Below are positions 1-4,799 of a DNA stretch of 5,908 nucleotides, one piece after another (position 1 is the stretch's first letter; every line of letters begins with the position of its first letter). This stretch comes from Rhodospirillales bacterium (lineage in GTDB: Bacteria > Pseudomonadota > Alphaproteobacteria > Rhodospirillales > Casp-alpha2). A program made the translations under genes and the position numbers. The stretch covers positions 1-5,908 of the forward strand of contig JABJOR010000166.1 of NCBI GenBank assembly GCA_018664265.1. Direction: 5' to 3'. Below the pieces are notes generated by a model, which saw only the letters and a list, made by a program, of their open reading frames with translations, searched no databases and was not told where the DNA came from.

Positions 1-594
1 GGAGCTTGAACCCACCCATTCGCCAACAATAGCCCCTATTGGGGCAACGGCTGTGGCAACCCGCAAGCCAGAGGCAGCAGAGGGCAGGGCGGATGGAATA
101 CGCACATGAACCAGCATAGCCCAGCGCGAGGCGCTCATTGTTTGTGCCAAATCAACCCAGCCGGGTTCAGTTCTACGCAGACCATCGAGGAATGTTGCTG
201 TAACAGGGAAATATATAATAAGCGTCGCCATGGCTATTTTTGAGGCCATTCCATAGCCCAGCCACAACACCAAAATCGGTGCCAGCGCAAACACCGGGAT
301 TGCCTGAGAAATAACAAGAACAGGCAATAACCAGTCTCTTAAGGGGCGAAAGTAGACCATGGTCAAGGCGCTGATAACACCAAATAGAGTTCCCAGGAAC
401 AACCCGGCTATGATTTCACTTAAAGTCGTCAGTGCATGGTGTGCCAGCATCTCGTAACGCTCAATTAATGCCATACCAACGCTAGCAGGATCAGGCAGGA
501 TATATTTTGGCACATCCGTAATCCAGATTACTGTTTGCCAGATCAACAGCAAGCAAATGGTTATAATTGAAAAGCGCCCTATGCGTATCAACAT
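1..594 (-). CDS. thiX: ABC transporter permease, ThiX-like (partial, C-terminus outside window)
   Basis: The reading frame opens at ATG 594-592 and is still open at the left edge, giving 198 residues. It is an inner-membrane permease of the BPD_transp_1 type found in thiamin-precursor, taurine and nitrate transporters. Hydrophobic segments lie near residues 5-26, 58-80, 89-112 and 117-137. An EAA-like cytoplasmic loop that contacts the ATPase lies near residues 148-171 (DLAQTMSASRW... then IPSALP). The start overlaps the stop of the upstream ATPase gene by seven bases (ATGTTGA), with GAAGAG just before it as a possible ribosome-binding site, so the two are translationally coupled. Because the operon begins with a TPP riboswitch, the likely cargo is a thiamin precursor such as hydroxymethylpyrimidine or its formyl form. 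The substrate is inferred from context; the permease family alone would not distinguish it from sulfonate or nitrate carriers. Confidence 0.85.
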   Translation of the reverse strand, partial: MLIRIGRFSIITICLLLIWQTVIWITDVPKYILPDPASVGMALIERYEMLAHHALTTLSEIIAGLFLGTLFGVISALTMVYFRPLRDWLLPVLVISQAIPVFALAPILVLWLGYGMASKIAMATLIIYFPVTATFLDGLRRTEPGWVDLAQTMSASRWAMLVHVRIPSALPSAASGLRVATAVAPIGAIVGEWVGSSS

Positions 595-1355
595 AATGGC
601 TCTTCTGCCAATTGACGCAACAAAGCACCCTGCATTTCTAAAATTTCGGGATTATCAACGCCGCGCGGGGCTAATCCATCCGGTATCAAAGGATCACCCA
701 CGTGAACGGGATGTCCTTTCATCACAATGACTTTATGCCCCAAACGTAATGCTTCAAGTGGGTCGTGGGTCACCATCAGGACTGTTCTGGCTTTCAGCAA
801 TTTTGCCGATAATTCCTGGGTCTTTATTTTAGTAATGGCATCAAGGGCAGAAAACGGCTCATCCATCAAGATAATCGGGCGGTCTTCCGCCAATGTCCTA
901 GCCAGCGCTACACGTTGGGCCATGCCGCCGGATAATGTCGCAGGCATTTGATTGCCATGGTCCGCCATGCCGACAGCATCAAGAAGTTCATCAGCATGCT
1001 TGTTAGCATCTGAAACATGCCGCCGTCCGGATCGCAAACGAGTTCCCAAAGTTACGTTGTCGCGAACATTTAACCACGGATACAGCATGTCGCGCTGTGC
1101 CATGAAAGAAATCAGCTCTTTTTGAAGGGGGGAACTATCCGAATCATGAACCGCTCCGGTGCATTTCAAACCTGAATTGGTGCTACTGCCGACAAGGCCC
1201 AGAATAACGCGTAACAACATGCTTTTGCCCACACCACTGGGGCCAAGCAGGCACGTCCACTTGCCAGCATCAAACATCATGTCCAGATTTTGAAACAGAT
1301 TCTGCGTGTTGATAGAAACTGTAATGTTTTTGAGGTGGATATCGGTTTTCAGCAT
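588..1355 (-). CDS. thiZ: ABC transporter ATP-binding protein, ThiZ-like
   Basis: This 255-residue cytoplasmic ATPase powers import through the adjacent permease. All nucleotide-binding motifs are visible: Walker A GPSGVGKS (38-45), Q-loop Gln87, signature LSGGM (141-145), Walker B IILMDEP (161-167), D-loop SALD (169-172) and the switch His197 in THD. The family is the NitT/TauT/SsuB-like group to which ThiZ belongs. The start at ATG 1355-1353 follows the TPP riboswitch by about five bases, and its only candidate ribosome-binding sequences (AGGA ending at 1368, GTGGGA at 1363-1358) lie in or against the aptamer. The stop overlaps the permease start. The ThiZ assignment rests on the riboswitch plus family membership; the transported compound is inferred. 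Confidence 0.9.
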   Translation of the reverse strand: MLKTDIHLKNITVSINTQNLFQNLDMMFDAGKWTCLLGPSGVGKSMLLRVILGLVGSSTNSGLKCTGAVHDSDSSPLQKELISFMAQRDMLYPWLNVRDNVTLGTRLRSGRRHVSDANKHADELLDAVGMADHGNQMPATLSGGMAQRVALARTLAEDRPIILMDEPFSALDAITKIKTQELSAKLLKARTVLMVTHDPLEALRLGHKVIVMKGHPVHVGDPLIPDGLAPRGVDNPEILEMQGALLRQLAEEPLC

Positions 1356-1360
1356 TTTCC

Positions 1361-1452
1361 CACATATTCCTACGCTGGTGTTAGCCAGATCAGGTTCTGG
1401 GGTCGTCTCTTAATCGAGACCTCTCAGCCAAAGAACAGGCTCCCCCTTGTGT
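1361..1452 (-). promoter_or_regulatory. TPP (thiamin pyrophosphate) riboswitch
   Basis: Read on the minus strand, the region carries the THI-element signatures in order: GGGGGAGCC (1446-1438), GGCTGAGAG (1429-1421), an optional P3a hairpin GTCTC/GAGAC (1420-1416 with 1409-1405), the second P2 strand ACCCC (1403-1399), then CCTGATCTGG (1394-1385) and CCAGCGTAGGAA (1378-1367). A short P1 can form between CACA (1451-1448) and TGTG (1364-1361). The P3 pairing GCC/GGC is short. The 3' side of the aptamer runs into the ribosome-binding region of the ATPase, and there is no room for a separate terminator hairpin. Control is therefore most likely by direct occlusion of translation initiation when TPP is bound. 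Identity is very sure; the mechanism is inferred from spacing. Confidence 0.95.
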
Positions 1453-1468
1453 ATATAAGTGAATGCTC

Positions 1469-1497
1469 TATATGGAGGATTCTTCTGTTTTTTACAA
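1469..1497 (-). promoter_or_regulatory. Candidate sigma70 promoter of the thi transport operon
   Basis: On the minus strand, TTGTAA (1497-1492) is followed after 17 bases by CATATA (1474-1469). Transcription would begin near 1462, about ten bases before the first paired base of the riboswitch, which is the expected geometry. The boxes are imperfect, so this is a position-supported guess. Confidence 0.4.
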
Positions 1498-1551
1498 TGC
1501 GAAAGATGTGTAAACTCCACAGATAACATTTACGAACACGGAAAATACCAC

Positions 1552-2046
1552 GTGAAAGATAAAAAGTTTCTAAGTGCTTTCTTCATTATAGGCCTGACCT
1601 GCTTTTTAGCGGTTTCTGGAATGGTCAGTCTCGTTGCTGCAAGTGATACTACGGAAAACGTAGAAAATTTAACAATCATAACAGCAGACGGGCGTGAGTT
1701 CCTCTTCACAGTTGAAATCGCAACCACCGTTGAAGAACGCAAAAAAGGCCTTATGTTTCGTCGTTTTCTGGCTCCACAATCGGGAATGCTGTTTGATTAT
1801 GGGGAAATGCGCAAAGCCGCTATGTGGATGAAGAATACCTACGTTCCTCTCGACATCCTGTTTATCGATGACACAGGCGTTATTGTGAACATTGCCCACA
1901 ATACGGTGCCGCTTTCACTGATACCAATTTCGTCTGATGGTCCTGTCCTGTGCGTTTTGGAGATCAACGCAGGAACGGCGAAATCCCTCAACATCAAAGC
2001 CGGGGATGTGGTCTCAAATCGTATAATCAAAGAAACTGTAGAATAA
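1552..2046 (+). CDS. Exported DUF192 family protein
   Basis: From GTG 1552 the product has 164 residues. A signal peptide or membrane anchor is clear: a KDKK positive head, a hydrophobic core about 6-30 ending VAAS, then a polar mature part. The DUF192 domain spans about 45-158, with ERKKGLMFRR (62-71), the core MWMKNTYVPLDILFID (91-106) and a C-terminal PVLCVLEINAGTAKSLNIKAGD block. The molecular function of the family is not established; it is a small periplasmic or cell-surface beta-rich domain, common as a single-copy gene in alphaproteobacteria. The frame extends upstream to GTG 1459, but that extension has no signal-peptide logic, so 1552 is preferred; its ribosome-binding site is weak (CGGAAA near 1540). 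TACAAT at 1493-1498 could be a -10 box, overlapping the oppositely directed thi promoter. Confidence 0.85.
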   Translation: MKDKKFLSAFFIIGLTCFLAVSGMVSLVAASDTTENVENLTIITADGREFLFTVEIATTVEERKKGLMFRRFLAPQSGMLFDYGEMRKAAMWMKNTYVPLDILFIDDTGVIVNIAHNTVPLSLIPISSDGPVLCVLEINAGTAKSLNIKAGDVVSNRIIKETVE

Positions 2047-2060
2047 GTGCTTTTTAGTGC

Positions 2061-2089
2061 TTGCCATAAATGCCGTGAAACCCTAATAA
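2061..2089 (+). promoter_or_regulatory. Candidate promoter of tRNA-Pro
   Basis: TTGCCA (2061-2066, five of six consensus bases) and TAATAA (2084-2089, three of six) are separated by 17 bases. Transcription would start near 2096, only a few bases before the tRNA. The stretch after the -10 is C-rich (ACCCACAG), resembling the GC-rich discriminators of stringently controlled stable-RNA promoters. Confidence 0.4.
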
Positions 2090-2098
2090 ACCCACAGT

Positions 2099-2175
<77 letters not shown>

Positions 2176-2228
2176 ACTAACTTAGACCTCTCTACCAGGG
2201 AAGGTCACAAGACCAATATTTATTGTCG

Positions 2229-2257
2229 TTTTCAGCTGTTTTAAAACGTCGTATAAT
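2229..2257 (+). promoter_or_regulatory. Promoter of the NDUFS4-like gene
   Basis: A perfect -10 box TATAAT (2252-2257) lies 17 bases after TTTTCA (2229-2234, four of six consensus bases). The start would be near 2264, giving a leader of about 24 bases before ATG 2288. This suggests the gene is not simply read through from the tRNA. Confidence 0.55.
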
Positions 2258-2287
2258 AAGCATTGTAATTAGTACGGGGCGCATGCA

Positions 2288-2587
2288 ATGAGCAACACGG
2301 TAAGAATTTTCCGTCCTTCCAAAAATGCTATGCAGTCAGGTCGTGCCAACTCCCGAAAATGGGCTGTTGAATACGATCAAACCAGTGCACGAACCATTGA
2401 CCCTCTTATGGGATGGACGGGCGCGGCTGATCCTCAGAGCCTTCTAAAGTTACGGTTTGAGACCAAAGAAGAAGCTATTTCTTACGCGGAACGTAAGGGC
2501 CTCAACTACCGTGTTGATGAAGCCAAAGAGCGTATTACTCAAATCAAGAATTACTCTGACAATTTCTCACCAGACAGACTTTCTTAA
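2288..2587 (+). CDS. NADH dehydrogenase (complex I) accessory subunit, NDUFS4-like (ETC complex I subunit family)
   Basis: This 99-residue protein belongs to the 'ETC complex I subunit conserved region' family (PF04800), the bacterial counterpart of mitochondrial NDUFS4/AQDQ. Characteristic pieces are VRIFRPSKNAMQSGRA (5-20), KWAVEYD (24-30), the DPLMGWTGAADP block (38-49), LRFETKEEAISYAERKGLNYRV (55-76) and the C-terminal YSDNFS. It has no signal peptide or membrane segment, as expected for a subunit on the cytoplasmic peripheral arm of complex I. It stands apart from the nuo genes, which is usual for this subunit in alphaproteobacteria. The ATG at 2288 is preceded by a weak GGGG site at 2276-2279. 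A three-codon frame ATG-CAA-TGA (2283-2291) overlaps the start codon. Confidence 0.93.
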   Translation: MSNTVRIFRPSKNAMQSGRANSRKWAVEYDQTSARTIDPLMGWTGAADPQSLLKLRFETKEEAISYAERKGLNYRVDEAKERITQIKNYSDNFSPDRLS

Positions 2588-2603
2588 TTTCTTTGCGCTA
2601 AAT

Positions 2604-2621
2604 CTTCCACTACTATGGAAG
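2604..2621 (+). terminator. Weak hairpin after the NDUFS4-like gene
   Basis: CTTCCA (2604-2609) pairs with TGGAAG (2616-2621) around a six-base loop, 17 bases after the stop codon. There is no following T tract, so it may only be an mRNA 3' end stabiliser or a chance structure. Confidence 0.3.
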
Positions 2622-2623
2622 TC

Positions 2624-2652
2624 ATGGCAACGTCAGGCGATCACTATACAAT
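2624..2652 (+). promoter_or_regulatory. Candidate promoter of tRNA-Arg
   Basis: ATGGCA (2624-2629, four of six) and TACAAT (2647-2652, five of six) are spaced by 17 bases. The predicted start near 2659 is about ten bases before the mature tRNA 5' end. Confidence 0.45.
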
Positions 2653-2668
2653 TGCACTGATACCAAGG

Positions 2669-2745
<77 letters not shown>

Positions 2746-2786
2746 TTTATCCATAATTTCATATTATTCATGGCACTTCACTCTCT

Positions 2787-2807
2787 GAATTTAGCTTCCT
2801 TAAATTC
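2787..2807. other. Perfect 7-bp inverted repeat between tRNA-Arg and the orphan binding protein
   Basis: GAATTTA (2787-2793) and TAAATTC (2801-2807) flank a seven-base spacer, followed at once by the palindrome CGGGCCCG (2807-2814). The element lies in the gap between the convergent tRNA-Arg and the minus-strand solute-binding gene, where a bidirectional terminator would be expected, but neither strand shows a T tract. Confidence 0.3.
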
Positions 2808-2885
2808 GGGCCCGGCTTCTAAGTTGGAAGAGGTGGAATTCCTTGACTGACTTACGCCACAACGAAGTGTTATAGGATCAAACAG

Positions 2886-3593
2886 TTATTGCCCGCTCAT
2901 AATCAGATCGTAGATTCCATCGGCTTTCATGGATTTCAGGGCGTTTTCAATACGCACAGCCAATGCTGCATGCTGTGGCAATAGATAGGTATGGACATGT
3001 AGATAATCGAGAGGCGGGTGCAGGGCTTTCACCTTGCTAAATTCCCCCATATTGTTTTCTAAAAACGAAGCGACGATAAACGGAATGTTGACAAAAACAT
3101 CAGCCCTTCCGAGAGAGATAACTTTAAGCCCTGATTCCACGCTATCCACAGGCACAAGGTCATTATGAAACGGCTTAAGGTTTAGCTCTACAACCTTCCA
3201 TCCTCTTAGGTAGAGAACTTTAAAATTTTCAAGGCTTCTCCAGCCATCAATCTTAATATCATCTCTGGCAGAATAAGCCGTATAGGGGTGACTGGCTGTA
3301 GGTTCCATAATTTTAATCAAGCCGGGAATATCCTGGCCAAAACCGTCCACACGCACCCAGTCACCATCTACCTTGCCATTTTTCAAATGCAGCAAAGCAC
3401 GTTTGGCTAGCAGGATTTCAAAGGATATCTTGATCTTGCTGCGCTTACCGACTTCGTTGATAAGAGATTGAGTAATTTTATAACCCGGCGTGTTTTCCTG
3501 TACGCCGACAAGAGCAAACGTCAAGTCTTCAGCATGAGTTGAAAAAGAAGATACCCCAAGGAATATCAAAGCAATAGCCAGTATAGTCTTCAT
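2886..3593 (-). CDS. Orphan periplasmic solute-binding protein, SBP_bac_3-like
   Basis: The 235-residue product begins with a textbook signal peptide (residues 1-21, MKTILAIALIFLGVSSFSTHA, cleavage after THA). The rest resembles the small amino-acid-type extracellular binding domain (SBP_bac_3, the fold of PAAT-family transporters and sensor domains). Visible blocks include LTFALVG at the mature start, a central EPTASHPYTAYSARDD stretch near residues 97-112, and GLKVISLGRADVFVNIP near 155-171, typical of the second lobe. No permease, ATPase, kinase or cyclase is next to it, so it is either a stand-alone ligand-binding protein or partner of a system elsewhere. The canonical amino-acid-binding arginine motif is not obvious, so the ligand is unknown. 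AGG at 3603-3601 serves as a modest ribosome-binding site seven bases before ATG 3593. Confidence 0.8.
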   Translation of the reverse strand: MKTILAIALIFLGVSSFSTHAEDLTFALVGVQENTPGYKITQSLINEVGKRSKIKISFEILLAKRALLHLKNGKVDGDWVRVDGFGQDIPGLIKIMEPTASHPYTAYSARDDIKIDGWRSLENFKVLYLRGWKVVELNLKPFHNDLVPVDSVESGLKVISLGRADVFVNIPFIVASFLENNMGEFSKVKALHPPLDYLHVHTYLLPQHAALAVRIENALKSMKADGIYDLIMSGQ

Positions 3594-3674
3594 ATTAGAA
3601 CCTGTGTTTTTAACTACGATAAAATAGTATCACGGTTTTTTTTCTTATCCGGCATTTACCAAGTAATCTCCAAT

Positions 3675-3680
3675 ATTATA
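3675..3680 (-). promoter_or_regulatory. Candidate -10 box of the orphan binding-protein gene
   Basis: On the minus strand a perfect TATAAT occurs at 3680-3675, about 80 bases before ATG 3593. The -35 region at the right distance (CTGCTA, 3703-3698) is poor, so the promoter may be weak or activator-dependent. Confidence 0.35.
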
Positions 3681-3748
3681 CCTGATCGTATAGGATTTAG
3701 CAGATTAATTTTTCTGCAACCACCAGACAATATCAGATCTACTTGGGT

Positions 3749-3776
3749 AGAGGCTCGAATTCTCTCGGGTGCCACA
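3749..3776 (+). pseudogene. Decayed tRNA 3' end (T arm plus acceptor strand)
   Basis: AGAGG (3749-3753) and TCTCT (3761-3765) form a five-base-pair T stem around CTCGAAT, one base off the universal TTCGAAT. CGGGTGC (3766-3772) follows as in an acceptor 3' strand, then CACA in place of ACCA. The 5' acceptor partner GCACCCG and any usable D and anticodon arms are absent upstream, so it cannot be a working tRNA. The acceptor strand differs by one base from that of tRNA-Arg at 2735-2741. Such fragments are left by integration of mobile elements at tRNA genes or by tRNA gene decay. Chance resemblance is possible but less likely given stem, loop and acceptor together. Confidence 0.5.
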
Positions 3777-3792
3777 AATTCAGAAACTAAAA

Positions 3793-4578
3793 TCAATCTG
3801 CGATTGTAATCTTAATCTCGTTATCAATCAGCATCTGTGCCATCTCTTTTGGTGGTTGGCATTCTGTGACTAGCTCATTAATTTGAGATGCTTCACAGAG
3901 ACGGAGAGGAGCTTTTTTGCCAAATTTTCGACTGTCGGCGGCAATATAGGTTCGCTCAGAGCGTTGTATAATGGCATGGGCAAACTCGGCTTCACACAGG
4001 TGGTGAACCAGAAAGCCTTTTTCATGATGAATAGCAGCAGCCGAAAACACAGCGCATTGGACTTCAAATTTTTTAACGAATTCCAGTGTTTCTGGTCCAA
4101 ATGCGCCACCATTATGATGGCGTAACTCTCCACCTGCCATAAAAACCCGGTTTCCCGGTTGAATAGCCAGGATATTGGCGACCACAACAGAATTCGTAAC
4201 GACGAGAAGATTCTCATGATCGGTCAAGGCCTGTGCGATATAGGCTGTTGTAGAACCATTATCCAATATCAACGAATCACCATCATTAATTTGGCTTGCT
4301 ATTTGTGCAGCGATTCTTTGTTTGGCTTCCTTGCCTTCATTCATACGCAGAGGAAAGGCTGGCTCAGAAAGAGCGTCAGGCATCATTACGCCACCACGGA
4401 ATTTATCGAGCAGTCCTTCACCAGCCAGCACTTTTACATTTCGACGGATTGTTTCATCAGAGACATCAAGCTCCAAAGCAAGGTCCATGATGCTAATTGA
4501 TCCGTGCATCCTTACAGCGTTTAATATCTGTGCTTGCCGCTTGTTCGAGAGGACAGTTGGGGTATTCCGACGGTTCAT
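3793..4578 (-). CDS. DeoR/GlpR-family transcriptional regulator
   Basis: This 261-residue protein has the standard DeoR layout. An N-terminal winged helix-turn-helix covers about 12-65 (KRQAQILNAV..., recognition region LDVSDETIRRNVKVLAGEGLL, then the RGG wing). A C-terminal ISOCOT-fold effector domain covers about 77-235, with LDNGSTTAYIAQAL (105-118), VTNS (127-130), AGGELR (148-153) and DSRKFG (215-220). The family usually senses phosphorylated sugars or nucleosides and represses neighbouring catabolic or transport operons. The usual EA-x-VKRAM motif reads EAEFAHAII here (196-204), so the conserved lysine is replaced and the effector may differ. An AAAGG site (4590-4586) precedes ATG 4578 by seven bases. 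It is divergent from a betaine-type binding protein across a palindrome-bearing region, suggesting that it controls that gene and itself. Confidence 0.92.
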   Translation of the reverse strand: MNRRNTPTVLSNKRQAQILNAVRMHGSISIMDLALELDVSDETIRRNVKVLAGEGLLDKFRGGVMMPDALSEPAFPLRMNEGKEAKQRIAAQIASQINDGDSLILDNGSTTAYIAQALTDHENLLVVTNSVVVANILAIQPGNRVFMAGGELRHHNGGAFGPETLEFVKKFEVQCAVFSAAAIHHEKGFLVHHLCEAEFAHAIIQRSERTYIAADSRKFGKKAPLRLCEASQINELVTECQPPKEMAQMLIDNEIKITIAD

Positions 4579-4642
4579 AAAAATGCCTTTAATGTATTCA
4601 TTTTATTGCTGTTTTTTCTAAATTGCTGAATATCATGAATGA

Positions 4643-4672
4643 ATCATATATGGAAAAAATGCACAAGCGCAA
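4643..4672 (-). promoter_or_regulatory. Candidate promoter of the DeoR-family gene
   Basis: On the minus strand TTGCGC (4672-4667, four of six) is followed after 18 bases by TATGAT (4648-4643, five of six), giving a start near 4636. One arm of the 11-bp inverted repeat begins at 4678, just upstream of the -35, so a bound regulator could influence it. Confidence 0.4.
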
Positions 4673-4677
4673 CTATT

Positions 4678-4728
4678 TTCCACAAAAATACCACATATTT
4701 TGTTGACTAAGTGTTGTTTTTTGTGGAA
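4678..4728. promoter_or_regulatory. Candidate operator: 11-bp perfect inverted repeat in the divergent intergenic region
   Basis: TTCCACAAAAA (4678-4688) and TTTTTGTGGAA (4718-4728) are exact reverse complements. Their centres are 40 bp apart, close to four helical turns, so both arms face the same side of the DNA. A TTGACT (-35-like, 4703-4708, plus strand) lies between the arms, but no good -10 box follows at normal spacing. The placement is what one expects of a bipartite operator for the divergent DeoR-family protein; the binding itself is inferred. Confidence 0.5.
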
Positions 4729-4740
4729 TGGTCTTCTTAC

Positions 4741-4776
4741 TGTGCTGGAAAAGCACATATTGATGACGTCTCAATA
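4741..4776 (+). other. Two adjoining small hairpins upstream of the binding-protein gene
   Basis: TGTGCT/AGCACA (4741-4746 with 4752-4757, loop GGAAA) is followed without a gap by TATTGA/TCAATA (4758-4763 with 4771-4776, loop TGACGTC). They end ten bases before the ribosome-binding site. They could be leader RNA structure or protein-binding palindromes. CACATAT also recurs at 4692-4698, 4754-4760 and 4795-4801. Confidence 0.35.
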
Positions 4777-4785
4777 ATCATGTGC

Positions 4786-4792
4786 AGGGAGA
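4786..4792 (+). promoter_or_regulatory. Ribosome-binding site fixing the start of the OpuAC-type gene
   Basis: AGGGAGA is a strong Shine-Dalgarno sequence seven bases before ATG 4800. It falls inside the alternative extension from GTG 4782, which argues against that longer start. Confidence 0.8.
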
Positions 4793-4799
4793 AACACAT

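Noticed and set aside
1459..1551. Longer N-terminus of the DUF192 protein from GTG 1459
   Set aside because: It would place about 31 residues, including a Phe/Cys-rich stretch, before a normal signal peptide, and it lies in the divergent promoter region.
2185..2214. Overlapping GACCT/AGGTC and GGTC/GACC pairings after tRNA-Pro as a terminator
   Set aside because: The stems are four to five base pairs, mutually exclusive and without a T tract.
2843..2876. TTGACT followed by TATAGG on the plus strand, resembling a promoter
   Set aside because: The spacing is 22 bases, too long for sigma70, and it would only drive antisense RNA into the end of the orphan binding-protein gene.
3870..4621. Several open frames on both strands across the DeoR gene
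   Set aside because: They are frame shadows of the regulator gene with no recognisable domain, start context or signal.
4782..4799. Six-residue N-terminal extension of the OpuAC-type protein from GTG 4782
   Set aside because: The strong Shine-Dalgarno sequence lies within the extension and points to ATG 4800.
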